Assembly (NCBI GenBank): GCA_903906315.1 | Contig: CAIVJW010000343.1 | Span: 1 to 38,337, forward strand | DNA from: an uncultured delta proteobacterium | Lineage (GTDB): Bacteria; Myxococcota_A; Polyangia; Polyangiales; Polyangiaceae | Length of the DNA stretch: 38,337 nt | Reading direction: 5' to 3' | Position numbers and translations under genes: made by a program | Part shown: positions 23,325-32,344 of the stretch, one piece after another | Layout: each line of letters begins with the position of its first letter | Position numbering within the stretch: position 1 is the first letter of the stretch | Notes under the pieces: generated by a model | The model's input: only the letters and a program-made list of their open reading frames with translations | Told to the model about the DNA's origin: nothing | Databases searched by the model: none

Positions 23325-26185
23325 TTCAGCAGCCCCTCCGCATAGCGGCGCACCGCGTCCTTGAGCGCCGGATCCGACGACCCGCCGAGCCCCTCGACCA
23401 CGCGGCGGCGAAAGTCCTCCGGCCCCCGGTGCTTGTCCTTGCCCGGGACCTCGGCGTTCTTGGCGATCTCCTTGCCGTCGCCCGGCTCGCTCGAGCTCTC
23501 CCCGCCCTCGCCGCGCCGCTCGCCGCGCGCCATCTCGAGCAGCCGCTGCGCCTTGCGCTGGTGCTCGAGGCCCTCGTCGCCCTTGCCCTCGCCGAGCGCC
23601 CGAGAGGCCTTGGCCATCTCGCGCTCGGCGTCGCCGAGCTGCTCGAGCGTGTCCTCGGGCATGCTGGAGTCGCCCGATTCGCCCTTCTTGGCGAGCGCCC
23701 GCGCCCGGTCGCCGAGCGACTTCTCGCGCGCGCCGGACTTCTCGAGCTGCTCCTTGGCGCGCGCCTCGGCCGACTTGCGCAGCTCGTGGAGGGCCTCCTC
23801 GGCCCAAGCGACCTCGCGATCGACCGCCTCGGCGGCCTTCTGCGCCTCCTTGCCGACCGGATCGTCGCCGAACATGCGGCGCGCCTCGTCGGCCAGCTTC
23901 TTCGCGTCGCGGAGGGCCTGCACGGCCTCCTTGCCGGCCTTCACCGCGTCGCCGACCTCCTCGCGCTCGAGCGCGCCGGCCATCGACTCCGCCCGATCGC
24001 GGCCCGCGCTCGCCTGCCCCTCGGCGGCCGACGGCTCGCCCCCGCGGGGCAGCCCCTTCACCGCGTCGCGGATCGACTGCGCATGCTTGCGCAGCTCCTC
24101 GCGCAGCTGCTTTCTCTCCTCGGCCGAAGCCGCCTTGTCGAGCGCGTCGGCGACGTCCTCGACCTCGGCCTCGTGATCTTGCGCGAGCTTCTCGAGATCG
24201 CGTTGCCCCTCGGCCAGCTCGTGATCGGCGGCCGACGGCTCGCCGCCCTCGCCGTGCCCCGAGGGCGTGCCCGACTCGACGCCCCCTCCGCCTCCGCCGG
24301 AAAACGACGGATCCGGCTTGCGCAGGCGCGCCGCGAGGTCGCGCGCGGCGAGCTCGGCGTGCACGAGGTCGTGAGCCGCGCGGGCGCGCGCCACGCGACG
24401 GAGATCGGCCGCCACGACCTCGCCGAGGTCACGCCCGAGGTCGCCGAGCCGCAGGAGCTGCCGGCCTCCGCCCCCGAGCACGGACACGGACACGTCGAGC
24501 CGGAGCGTCGCGCCGGCCGCCTCGGCCTCGCGACGCGCGGCCGCGCACGCCGCCGCGGCCTCGTCGGCGACGTCCGCCAGGCGCTTCGCCACGATCCGCG
24601 CGTCGCGGTAGCCGAGCCCGCGCACCCCCGCGTCGAACGCGAGCAGCACGCCCTCGGTCTCGGCCACGATCCCCTGGTGCGACGCCTCGGCCGGCGCCTT
24701 CTTCTCCTTGTCGAGCGAGCGCGCGAGCCGCCGCAGCTGCCCGCGCCCAAGGTCGCGGTAGCGCGCGCGAATGCGCAGCCCGCCGTACGACCCGGACAGG
24801 ACCTGCTCGACGACCGCGGCCGCCTTGTCGTGCACCTCGCGCTCGTGGGCTACGTGCGCCGCGCCCCCCGCCCCGGCCGGCGCCTTCTGCAGGAGCCGGT
24901 CGGCGAGCAGATCCGTCACCGCGTCGCGCGCGCGGATCATCGCCTCGAGGCGAAGCGCCTCGGGCTCGCCCACCTCGGGCGGCACCACCAGAAGCGCGGG
25001 GCTCTTGCCCCACTTGGGGCCGGCCACGGTGTCGTTGTCGCGCGCCTCGACCGTGACCTCGACGGGCGCAAAGGCGTGGTCGCGAAAGAACGCGTCCGAC
25101 GCGCGCAGCTCGTAGCCGCCGCGATCGACCTTGGCGTCGGCCGTAGGGTGCGAGAGCACGCGCCGCTCCTCGGTCCCGGCCGATCGCAACACGAGGTCGA
25201 CCTCGCGCAGGCCGTGATCGTCGGTGGCCTCGTAGTGCACGGAGACGCTCGGCTCGTCGAGCAGCTTGACCGTGCGGGGCGCGCCCTCGACGACGACCGA
25301 CGGCGCCGCGTCGGGGATGCTCACGATCTCCTGGCGATCGGGCTGCCGCACGCGCACCTCGCCGAAGCGCGCCGCGATCGCGAGCGAGGCCGTGTCGGCG
25401 ATCGTGAACCGGCCGACGACCGCGCCCGAGCCGTCCTCGACGAAGGGGACGTCGGTCGCGCCGTCGGTGATCACCACGCGGCGGCCGGCGTGCACGGGCC
25501 GGCCTCGCACGGTGATCACCGTGCCGCGGGGCAGGTGCGCCGGCGCGAACGGCAGCACCCCCTGGTCGTCGAGGTGCAGGTACTCCGGCGGGTGCGCGAC
25601 CATGTCGAGCTCCGAGAGCCAGGGCAGCTCGAGCGGAGCCTCGCCGCGCCGCGCGAGCAGCACGTCGAGGCCCTCGATGACCCGGAACGGCTCCCACAGC
25701 ACCACGAACAGGCCCGCCGCGGCGAGCGCCAGGCCCGCTCCCGACAGCCGCCCCGCGACGCGGGCCGCGCGATCGGCGACGCGATCGACCGACGCGCGCG
25801 AGACCAGCCGCACGAGGTGCAGCTCCGCGAGCTCCGGCGATCCGACCGTCTCGTCGACCGCCGCGCGCTCCGCGAGGTTCGCCGCGCGCAGGGTGGCCGC
25901 GCCGAGGGTCGGCTCCGTCTGCGCGATCGTCCGCGCGATCACGCGCCGCAGGTCGTCCGGGCGCCGCCGCAGCGCGAGGCCGCGCACGGCGATCGCGATG
26001 AGCGTGATCCCGAGCAGCGCGGCCGCGCCCGCGCGCGCCGGGGCCACGCCGAGGCGCGCGAGGTGCGCCGCCCCGAAGAGCACGAGCACCGCGCCGGCGA
26101 GGATCGCGCGCCGCACGGAGGGCCGGACGACGTCATCCGAGGCGGATCGCAGGCGCGCGACGGCAGCTAGGAGGTCGTGGCCCAT
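23321..26185 (-). CDS. DUF4175 membrane protein
   Basis: The 954-residue product (from ATG 26185; a GTG at 26212 would add nine residues) matches the DUF4175 layout. Two membrane segments lie near residues 28-70 and a third near 147-165, followed by a beta-rich periplasmic region (about 190-410) with Ig-like features such as SVSVHYEATDDHGLREVDLVL. A helical region continues to about 620. A Gly-rich hinge (FSGGGGGGVESG) leads to a long, highly charged, coiled-coil tail (about 640-954) rich in Glu, Lys and Ala. Function of the family is not established; members tend to occur with envelope or protease genes. It shares an overlapping junction with the metalloprotease downstream. Neither candidate start has a good ribosome site. 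Confidence 0.85.
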   Translation of the reverse strand: MGHDLLAAVARLRSASDDVVRPSVRRAILAGAVLVLFGAAHLARLGVAPARAGAAALLGITLIAIAVRGLALRRRPDDLRRVIARTIAQTEPTLGAATLRAANLAERAAVDETVGSPELAELHLVRLVSRASVDRVADRAARVAGRLSGAGLALAAAGLFVVLWEPFRVIEGLDVLLARRGEAPLELPWLSELDMVAHPPEYLHLDDQGVLPFAPAHLPRGTVITVRGRPVHAGRRVVITDGATDVPFVEDGSGAVVGRFTIADTASLAIAARFGEVRVRQPDRQEIVSIPDAAPSVVVEGAPRTVKLLDEPSVSVHYEATDDHGLREVDLVLRSAGTEERRVLSHPTADAKVDRGGYELRASDAFFRDHAFAPVEVTVEARDNDTVAGPKWGKSPALLVVPPEVGEPEALRLEAMIRARDAVTDLLADRLLQKAPAGAGGAAHVAHEREVHDKAAAVVEQVLSGSYGGLRIRARYRDLGRGQLRRLARSLDKEKKAPAEASHQGIVAETEGVLLAFDAGVRGLGYRDARIVAKRLADVADEAAAACAAARREAEAAGATLRLDVSVSVLGGGGRQLLRLGDLGRDLGEVVAADLRRVARARAAHDLVHAELAARDLAARLRKPDPSFSGGGGGGVESGTPSGHGEGGEPSAADHELAEGQRDLEKLAQDHEAEVEDVADALDKAASAEERKQLREELRKHAQSIRDAVKGLPRGGEPSAAEGQASAGRDRAESMAGALEREEVGDAVKAGKEAVQALRDAKKLADEARRMFGDDPVGKEAQKAAEAVDREVAWAEEALHELRKSAEARAKEQLEKSGAREKSLGDRARALAKKGESGDSSMPEDTLEQLGDAEREMAKASRALGEGKGDEGLEHQRKAQRLLEMARGERRGEGGESSSEPGDGKEIAKNAEVPGKDKHRGPEDFRRRVVEGLGGSSDPALKDAVRRYAEGLLK

Positions 26186-26212
26186 GCGCGAGTCGAAGCG
26201 TAGTCGGCCCAC

Positions 26213-26235
26213 GCGCGCGGTCCAGGACCGCGCGC
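26213..26235. repeat. Perfect 23-base palindrome
   Basis: GCGCGCGGTCC (26213-26223) and GGACCGCGCGC (26225-26235) are perfect reverse complements around a single A. It lies directly before the GTG and 27 bases before the ATG start of the DUF4175 gene, 75 bases after the end of the FGE-like gene. It could be an operator or a hairpin; there is no T-tract. Confidence 0.5.
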
Positions 26236-26309
26236 CGGGGCCGCCGTTCGGGGGGAAATCGTGGGGGGGGTTGAGCCGCAGCCGGGCAACGCCGGCGCGG
26301 CCGCGCGCG

Positions 26310-27086
26310 CTAAGGCTTCTTCGGCGCGCCGGCGGCGGCCGCGATCGCCGGCGCGCAGCAGCGGAAGCCGACGTCCTTGTTCTGGGCGTCGCCCTTGATC
26401 GTGTAGTCGTCCTCGTCGCACGCGCTGTCGTGGATGACCATGTTGTAGGTGCCGCCGCGGACCGCGAAGTTGCCCGATCGCTCGGCCGTCGCCGTCAGCT
26501 CGCCGACGTTGTTCGTCAGGTCGAAGGCCCCGTACGAGTTCACGCAGCCGGGGTAGCTGCCGGTCGGCGCCGCGCCCGCGGTGCCGTGGGCGGAGTCGTG
26601 CCAGTCGCGGCAACGATTGGGCACGTACTCGTTACCATAGGTGTACTCCCACTTGGCCGGGCCACGGCAGGCCGCGAGCCACTCCTTCTCGTCGCACAGG
26701 TGCTTCTTCGCGTTCTCGCAGGCGCGCACGGCCTGTTTCTGCGACAGGCCGGAGATCGGCGTCTTGCCGGCCTTCGAGGCGGGCACCAGCGTCGTGCCTT
26801 TGGCCTGCACGTCGCCGACCGAGCCCGTCCCCATCGACGCCTCGTACGCATCGATGCAGCCGCCGACGCCCGTCGGCACCATGTCCTCGGGGCACGGGAC
26901 CCGCCCGGGCAGCGTCGCCGGGTCGAGCGGAGCCGCGGGCACCGGCGCGGGCGCGGACACGATCGCCGGCGCGGAGGCCGACGCGACCGGACGCGCCGAG
27001 GCGGCAGCCGCCGCGGGGTCGGGGGGAGCGGACGATGGACAGCCGGCGAGCGCCGCGGCGAGCGCGGCGAGAGGGAACGTACGCAT
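26310..27086 (-). CDS. Lipoprotein with FGE/SUMF1-like domain
   Basis: The 258-residue product has a short lipoprotein signal (ALAGC, Cys16) and an Ala/Pro/Ser linker to about residue 58. The rest resembles the formylglycine-generating-enzyme (SUMF1) fold: DMVPTGVGGCIDAYEAS, HLCDEKEWLAACRGP (equivalent to the RLPTEAEWEYAAR motif), AFDLTNNVGELTA (equivalent to DMVGNVWEW), VRGGTYN (RGGSW) and VGFRCC (GFR). Several motif positions are altered and the copper-binding cysteine pair of true enzymes is not obvious, so it may be a binding protein rather than a sulfatase activator. Extra cysteines suggest disulfides. The ATG is preceded by AGGA at eight bases. It lies just downstream of the large repeat gene. 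Confidence 0.82.
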   Translation of the reverse strand: MRTFPLAALAAALAGCPSSAPPDPAAAAASARPVASASAPAIVSAPAPVPAAPLDPATLPGRVPCPEDMVPTGVGGCIDAYEASMGTGSVGDVQAKGTTLVPASKAGKTPISGLSQKQAVRACENAKKHLCDEKEWLAACRGPAKWEYTYGNEYVPNRCRDWHDSAHGTAGAAPTGSYPGCVNSYGAFDLTNNVGELTATAERSGNFAVRGGTYNMVIHDSACDEDDYTIKGDAQNKDVGFRCCAPAIAAAAGAPKKP

Positions 27087-27120
27087 GGCGGGATCCTAGA
27101 GGAGAAAGGGGCGGGGCAGC

Positions 27121-27144
27121 CCCCCCGAGCGACGCTCGAGGGGG
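27121..27144 (-). terminator. Strong hairpin downstream of the large repeat gene
   Basis: CCCCCCGAGCG (27121-27131) pairs with CGCTCG-A-GGGGG (27133-27144), eleven pairs with one bulged A at 27139. It lies in the 73-base gap between two minus-strand genes, 16 bases after the stop of the repeat gene. Confidence 0.5.
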
Positions 27145-27159
27145 CGCACGCCGCGCGGC

Positions 27160-30100
27160 CTACTGCTGGTAGTAGACGTGCAGGTCGGACATCGAGGGCT
27201 GCACGTTCACGTCCGTCGTGTTGAGCACGACGATCGCCTGCAGCCACTGCTTCTGTCCGAACGCGCAGGCCGTCAGGTCGACGGGCTGCGAGTAGAACGG
27301 CCCGCAGCTCTTCTGGTTGACGAAGTCGGCCGGCGAGGTGCCCGCCTTGAAGTACACGGCGACCGAGGTCTTCGGCGGCGTGACGGCGGTCCACGTCGCG
27401 GTCGCCCACGTCGTGGCCGGCGACCCCGAGTCGAACTGCTCGGTCCACGTGCCGGCCTGCGCGTTGTTGGCCGTCACGGTCTTCAGGATCATGCCGTTCC
27501 AGTCCGAGTAGTTGTAGTACGTCGTGCCGGGCAGCTTGACGGGGAAGCCCGCGTCGACCGTGAAGTCCGGCTTGAAGCGGATCACGTTGTTCGACGAGTA
27601 GCCCGTCGCCCAGACGTTGCCGTACGTGTCGCCGGCGATGCCGACCGTGTAGTTCAGGTTGTTGTTGCAGAACCGGCCGAGGTACGCGCCCGTGCCGGCC
27701 TTGAACTTCGCGATGCAGCCCGGCGTGACCCACTGGGTCGCGTAGAGGTCGCCGTTCACGTCGAGCGTGAGGCCGCGGGTGTTCGCGGCCGCGCCGCCGT
27801 CGATCTGCGTCACGGCGAGCGTGAGCGCGTCGACCCGCCAGATGCCGCCGAAGGCCGGACCCCAGGTCGCGTAGTAGACGTTGTTCGACTTGTCGATCGC
27901 GACGCCGTACGTCGTTCGCCCGCCGATCGGCACGGCCTTGACGAACTTGTTCTTGGTCGGGTCGGTCGAGGTCGTGTCCATCGCGAGCCACGACGAGCCC
28001 GATCCGATGTTCGAGTTCCACATCAGGCCGTTGCGGTCGACCGCGAGGCCGTACGGGTACGAGGTGTGCGCGACGCCGGCGAGGGTGACCGACATCGGGT
28101 AGTCCGCGATGGCCTTGCCATTGGCGCAGTTCGCCGGGTCGATCTTGTGCAGGCGCGCGTCGTTCCACGTGCCGAGCCAGATGTAGCCGTTCGCGTCGAT
28201 GGCGAGCGCGCGGCAGAACGGCAGCGCGGCGCCGTCGGCGGCCTTCGTGACGGTGCAGCCGTTCGTGCCGTCGGGCAGGATCTGCGAGACGTTCGAGACG
28301 GCCGGGTTGTTCGGGTCGGTGTCGCCGCGGTTGGCGATCCAGAACGAGCCGTCGAGCGCGACCGCGCCGCGCGACGGGTGAACGCCGCGGCTCGAGTACG
28401 TGGCCATGACGGCGCCGGTCTTGGCGTCGACCTTGTGCACCTGGTTCGAGTCGTGGGCCGAGATCCAGACGTACGGCGACTGCGCCGGGAGCGGGTTCTG
28501 CGCCGCCGGGATCGTGCTGATGCCGCTGTTGTCGGCCGCGAGCTGGTCGACGGTGCCGTCCTGGCCGAACTGGCCGCCCGAGACGTCGAAGCCGAGGATG
28601 ACCTTGCCGCAGTTGAGCGAGGGCACGTTCTGGAACTTCGGGTCGATGCACGAGCCGCCGCAGCAGGCCGTGTTGGCGGCGCACACGGTGCCGCACGAGC
28701 CGCAGTCCGCGTTGTTCTTCATGGCGTCCATGCAGGCCCCGCCGCAGCAGATCGAGCCCACGGCGCACTTCACGCCGCACGATCCGCAGTTCTGCTCGTC
28801 GACGGCGACCTCGGCCTCGCAGCCGTCGACGCCCTTCGCGTTGCAGTCGACGAAGCCGGCCGCGCACGCGCCCTGGCCGCACACGCCGTTCGTGCAGGTG
28901 CGCCCCGCGTTCGGGATCGAGGGGCAGATCTTGCCGCACGAGCCGCAGTTGTCCGGGTCGTAGCGCGTGTCGATGCACGCGTTGTTGCACGCCGAGAGCG
29001 GGGCCTGGCACGTGGCCACGCACGCGCCGCCCGAGCACAGCTGACCGGCGCCGCACTTGGTGGCGCACGCGCCGCAGTTGGCGATGTCCTTGGTGGTGTC
29101 GGTGCAGACGCCCGAGCAGATCGTCAGGCCCGCCTGGCAGGAGAGCGCGCAGGTGCCGTTCGAGCAGACCTCGCCCGCCGCGCACTTGGTGCCGCACGCG
29201 CCGCAGTTGGCGAGGTCCTTCTTGGTGTCGCTGCAGACGCCCGAGCAGCTCGTCAGGCCCGCCTGGCAGGACAGGCCGCACTTGCCGGCCGCGCACACCT
29301 CGCCCGCGTTGCACGTCGTGCCGCAAGCGCCGCAGTTCGCGAGGGCCGACCCGAGGTCGACGCACACGCCGTTGCAGTTCGTGAGGCCCTGCTGGCAGGA
29401 GAGCGAGCAGGCGCCGCCGTTGCAGACCTGGCCGGCCGCGCAGGTGGTGCCGCACACGCCGCAGTTCTTCGGGTCCTTCGCGAGGTCCGAGCAGATGCCG
29501 CCGCAGCTCGTCAGGCCGAGCTGGCAGGTCAGCGCGCAGGTGCCGGCCGAGCAGACCTCGCCCGCCTTGCAGGTCGCGGCGCACACGCCGCAGTTCTTCA
29601 CGTCCTTCTGGACGTCGGTGCAGACGCCGCCGCACTCCGTGAGGCCCGCCTGGCAGGACAGCACGCACGCGCCGGCCTTGCACGCCTCGCCCGCCTTGCA
29701 CGCCTTGCCGCAGGCGCCGCAGCTGGTGACGTCCTTCTGGACGTCGGTACACACGCCGTCGCAGAGCGTGAGGCCCTGCTGGCAGCTCGCCGCGCACGCG
29801 CCCTTCGAGCAGACCTGGCCGGCCTTGCACGTCGTGCCGCAGGCGCCGCAGTTGCCGTTGTCGTTGCCGACGTCGACGCACGTGTCGTTGCAGTTCGTGA
29901 GGCCCTGCTGGCACGACAGCGCGCACCCGCCGTTCGAGCAGACGTTGCCCGCGGGACAGGCCGCGGCGCAGGAGCCGCAATTGCCGAGGTCGGTCTGGAG
30001 GTTGACGCAGAGCCCGTCGCAGCTGGTGAGCCCCTGCTGGCAGGTGAGCGCGCAGGCGCCGTTCGAGCAGACCTCGCCGGCCTTGCACGTCTTGGCGCAG

Positions 30101-31590
30101 GCGCCGCAGTTGACGACGTCCTTCTTCAGGTCCGTGCAGGCGCCGCCGCAGTCGTCCAGGCCCACCTGGCACGACAGCTTGCACGCGCCGTTCGAGCACA
30201 CCTCGCCGGCCTTGCACGCCGTGCCGCAGGCCCCGCAGTTGGTCGGGTCCTTCGTCACGTCGCTGCACACGCCCGAGCAGTTGGTGAGGCCCTTCTGGCA
30301 GCTGAGCGCGCACTTGCCGCCCGCGCACTTCTCCCCCGCGGCGCAACCCGAGGCGCAGCTACCGCAGTTCGCGTCGTCGAGCTGCAGGTCGGTGCACGTG
30401 CCGAAGCAGTCCGAGAGGCCGGCCTGGCAGCTGAGGGCGCACGATCCGTTCGAGCAGACCTCGCCGGCCTTGCAGGCCGTGCCGCAGGCGCCGCAGTGGT
30501 CGACGTCCTTGGTCAGGTTGGTGCACGCGCCCGAGCAGTTGGTGAGCCCCTGCTGGCAGCTGAGCGCGCACACTCCGCCCGAGCAGACCTCGCCGACGGC
30601 GCAGAGGGTGCCGCACGCGCCGCAGTTCTGCAGGTCCTTCTGCAGGTCGGCGCAGACGCCGTTGCACGTCGCGAGGCCGGGCTGGCACGTCAGCGCGCAG
30701 GAGCCGGACGAGCAGACCTCGCCGGCCTTGCAGGCCGCGCCGCACGCGCCGCACGCCGCGTTGTCCGACTGCAGGTCGGTGCACTGGCCGTCGCAGATCG
30801 CGAGCCCGGGCTGGCAGGACACCGCGCACTGACCCGCCGAGCAGACCTCGCCGGGCTTGCACGCCGCGCCGCACGCGCCGCAGCTGTCGATGTCCTTCTG
30901 CAGGTTGACGCAGGCGCCGCTGCAGTCGGTGAGGCCGGGCTGGCACGCGACCGCGCACTTGCCCGCCGAGCAGACCTCGCCCGCGCCGCACAGCTTGCCG
31001 CACGCGCCGCAGTTCGCGAGGTCCTTCTTGGTGTCGGAGCAGACGCCGTCGCAGTTGGTGAGGCCGGGCTGGCACGACACGGCGCAGAGGCCGGACGAGC
31101 AGACCTCGCCCTGCTTGCAGGTCGAGCCGCAGCCGCCGCAGTTCGCGCGGTCCTGCTGCGGGTCGGCGCAGACGCCCTTGCACGTCAGGTTGCCGGGCGG
31201 GCAGACCACCGCGCACTTGCCCGACGAACAGCTCTCGCCGGCCTTGCACTCCGTGCCGCAGCCGCCGCAGTTCTTCGCGTCGGTCGTCGCGTCCACGCAG
31301 CGACCGCTGCACTCCTTCTCCGCGTCGCTGCAGCTGACCGCGCACTTGCCCTGCGTGCAGACCTGACCGCTCGCGCAGGCGGCGCCGCACGCGCCGCAGT
31401 TCTGCGCGTCGCTCGCGACGTTCGCGCAGACCCCGCTGCACGCGACCGCTCCGGCCGGACACGTCGTCGTCGTCGAGCCACCCCCTTGGCCGCTCGACCC
31501 CTTGAGAAGCACACTGCCGCCGTCGGTGCAGGCTGCGGCCAGCGCCGCCAGCATGCCCACGAGCGGCACCAACCATCGCCGTGCGTCCAC
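27160..31590 (-). CDS. Giant cysteine-repeat lipoprotein with C-terminal beta-propeller
   Basis: The start is GTG 31590, with AAGGAG about seven bases upstream, giving 1476 residues. A lipobox (LAAAC, Cys21) predicts lipidation, followed by a Gly/Ser/Thr linker. Residues 44-981 are about 20 regular plus two degenerate copies of a 43-residue repeat with eight cysteines, spaced C-x3-C-x9-C-x2-C-x3-C-x5-C-x4-C-x3-C, with consensus blocks GLTNCSGVC, NCGACG and KAGEVCSNGAC. Paired cysteines imply a disulfide-stapled rod. Residues from about 985 to 1370 look like an NHL-type propeller (VWISAHDSNQVHKVD, GYIWLGTWNDARLHKID, NVYYATWGP, GNVWATGYSS), and the last 100 residues a beta-sandwich. Similar repeat proteins are often mislabelled as tryptophan synthase alpha chain in databases; no such enzyme is present. 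A surface adhesin or stalk is inferred. Confidence 0.88.
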   Translation of the reverse strand: MDARRWLVPLVGMLAALAAACTDGGSVLLKGSSGQGGGSTTTTCPAGAVACSGVCANVASDAQNCGACGAACASGQVCTQGKCAVSCSDAEKECSGRCVDATTDAKNCGGCGTECKAGESCSSGKCAVVCPPGNLTCKGVCADPQQDRANCGGCGSTCKQGEVCSSGLCAVSCQPGLTNCDGVCSDTKKDLANCGACGKLCGAGEVCSAGKCAVACQPGLTDCSGACVNLQKDIDSCGACGAACKPGEVCSAGQCAVSCQPGLAICDGQCTDLQSDNAACGACGAACKAGEVCSSGSCALTCQPGLATCNGVCADLQKDLQNCGACGTLCAVGEVCSGGVCALSCQQGLTNCSGACTNLTKDVDHCGACGTACKAGEVCSNGSCALSCQAGLSDCFGTCTDLQLDDANCGSCASGCAAGEKCAGGKCALSCQKGLTNCSGVCSDVTKDPTNCGACGTACKAGEVCSNGACKLSCQVGLDDCGGACTDLKKDVVNCGACAKTCKAGEVCSNGACALTCQQGLTSCDGLCVNLQTDLGNCGSCAAACPAGNVCSNGGCALSCQQGLTNCNDTCVDVGNDNGNCGACGTTCKAGQVCSKGACAASCQQGLTLCDGVCTDVQKDVTSCGACGKACKAGEACKAGACVLSCQAGLTECGGVCTDVQKDVKNCGVCAATCKAGEVCSAGTCALTCQLGLTSCGGICSDLAKDPKNCGVCGTTCAAGQVCNGGACSLSCQQGLTNCNGVCVDLGSALANCGACGTTCNAGEVCAAGKCGLSCQAGLTSCSGVCSDTKKDLANCGACGTKCAAGEVCSNGTCALSCQAGLTICSGVCTDTTKDIANCGACATKCGAGQLCSGGACVATCQAPLSACNNACIDTRYDPDNCGSCGKICPSIPNAGRTCTNGVCGQGACAAGFVDCNAKGVDGCEAEVAVDEQNCGSCGVKCAVGSICCGGACMDAMKNNADCGSCGTVCAANTACCGGSCIDPKFQNVPSLNCGKVILGFDVSGGQFGQDGTVDQLAADNSGISTIPAAQNPLPAQSPYVWISAHDSNQVHKVDAKTGAVMATYSSRGVHPSRGAVALDGSFWIANRGDTDPNNPAVSNVSQILPDGTNGCTVTKAADGAALPFCRALAIDANGYIWLGTWNDARLHKIDPANCANGKAIADYPMSVTLAGVAHTSYPYGLAVDRNGLMWNSNIGSGSSWLAMDTTSTDPTKNKFVKAVPIGGRTTYGVAIDKSNNVYYATWGPAFGGIWRVDALTLAVTQIDGGAAANTRGLTLDVNGDLYATQWVTPGCIAKFKAGTGAYLGRFCNNNLNYTVGIAGDTYGNVWATGYSSNNVIRFKPDFTVDAGFPVKLPGTTYYNYSDWNGMILKTVTANNAQAGTWTEQFDSGSPATTWATATWTAVTPPKTSVAVYFKAGTSPADFVNQKSCGPFYSQPVDLTACAFGQKQWLQAIVVLNTTDVNVQPSMSDLHVYYQQ
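28648..31461 (-). repeat. Tandem 129-base repeats coding for eight-cysteine units
   Basis: About 20 regular and two degenerate copies in phase with the reading frame. The register is obvious on the plus strand as GCCGCAGTT recurring every 129 bases (for example near 29074 and 29203). Some distant units are very alike, as at 29205-29240 and 31012-31050. Confidence 0.85.
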
Positions 31591-31840
31591 GATCGTTTCT
31601 CCTTCGCGAGGGCCCCTTCGACGCAGGCGACGCCGCCGATCGAAGCGGGGCGACGGACGCACGGCGTGGAGAGGGGGGCCAGACTCGGGTCCGAACGTCG
31701 GGCCCGCTACAATCTTTAGGGCGAAACGCCCCGCCGATCCAGAGGCAAGGCCGCAAACCTTGCGCGGGGTCGCGCCGGCCTCGCCGCCCCACCCCTCGCG
31801 GTCCCCGGAGAACGGGGTCGAAAACGCAGCCGGGACAGAC
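31591..31840. promoter_or_regulatory. Leader of the large repeat gene with foldable element
   Basis: This 250-base gap separates the cupin stop from the repeat gene start. It contains GGGCG-AAA-CGCCC (31719-31729 plus flank), and a longer stem in which CCCCGC (31729-31734) pairs with GCGGGG (31764-31769), stacked on GCAAGG (31745-31750) paired with CCTTGC (31758-31763). The two folds compete for the C-run. TACAAT (31708-31713) is a -10-like hexamer, but on the plus strand, where no gene follows. Confidence 0.35.
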
Positions 31841-32344
31841 CTACGCGCGGGTCAGGGCGCGGACGAGGGCCACGTGATCGGGGAAGCGAGCCTCGAGGTC
31901 GGCGCGCGCGGGGAGGTCGAAGTCGGCGAAGTCGAAGCCGGGCGCCACCGTGCAGCCCACGAGAGCGAACGGCCCCCCGACGGCGACCGCGGCCTGGAGC
32001 ACGCCCGCGGGCACGACGACCTGCGGTCGCTCGCCTCGCGCGAGGTCGCGGCCGAGGCGAAGCGACCGGTGCGCGCCGTCCTCGGCGAGGGTGTGCAGCT
32101 CGATCGGCGCGCCGTCGTAGTGGTGCCAGACCTCGTCGGACGCGACGCGGTGCAGGGCCGAGAACGATCCCTCGGGGAGCAGGAAGTAGATGGCGGTCGA
32201 CGCCGACCGGGGCGGACGCCCGTCCACGGTGACGATGGCCGGGGCCCGGAAGGTCTCGCGGTAGAAGCCGCCTTCGGGGTGCGGCGCGAGACCGAGGGCG
32301 TCGACGAGGGCGCGCGCCTCGGGCGGGAGGGCGGCGGCGCTCAC
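31841..32344 (-). CDS. DUF985 cupin-domain protein
   Basis: The 167-residue protein matches the DUF985 (Cupin_5) family: LGLAPHPEGGFYRETFRAP near the N-terminus, AIYFLLPEGSFSALHRVASDEVWHHY, ELHTLAEDG, VVVPAGVLQAAVAV and GCTVAPGFDFADFDL. His, Glu and His positions for metal binding are present in ALHRVASDEVWHHY. It is a small cytosolic beta-barrel of unknown reaction; sugar-related roles have been suggested for relatives. The GTG start fits the usual family start and overlaps the stop of a 45-codon frame (GTGA), but has no ribosome site of its own, so it may depend on translation of that upstream frame. It is wedged between the two cysteine-repeat genes in the same direction. Confidence 0.9.
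   Translation of the reverse strand: MSAAALPPEARALVDALGLAPHPEGGFYRETFRAPAIVTVDGRPPRSASTAIYFLLPEGSFSALHRVASDEVWHHYDGAPIELHTLAEDGAHRSLRLGRDLARGERPQVVVPAGVLQAAVAVGGPFALVGCTVAPGFDFADFDLPARADLEARFPDHVALVRALTRA

Noticed and set aside
23306-26170. A 954-codon plus-strand frame opposite DUF4175
   Set aside because: Arg/Leu/Ala-rich shadow; the minus strand has membrane segments, a coiled coil and coupling to the protease.
29057-30832. A repetitive Gln/Pro/His-rich plus-strand frame
   Set aside because: Again the antisense of the cysteine repeats; periodicity comes from the sense gene.
27178-31719. A 1513-codon open frame on the plus strand opposite the large repeat gene
   Set aside because: It is the antisense of a 129-base repeat array; lack of stops in one unit is copied into all. 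Composition (Val/Ala/Arg) is unnatural, while the minus strand has a ribosome site, signal peptide and domains.
31719-31769. A cyclic-di-GMP (GEMM) riboswitch
   Set aside because: CGCAAA-like strings occur, but the order of conserved blocks and the GAAA tetraloop/receptor are missing.
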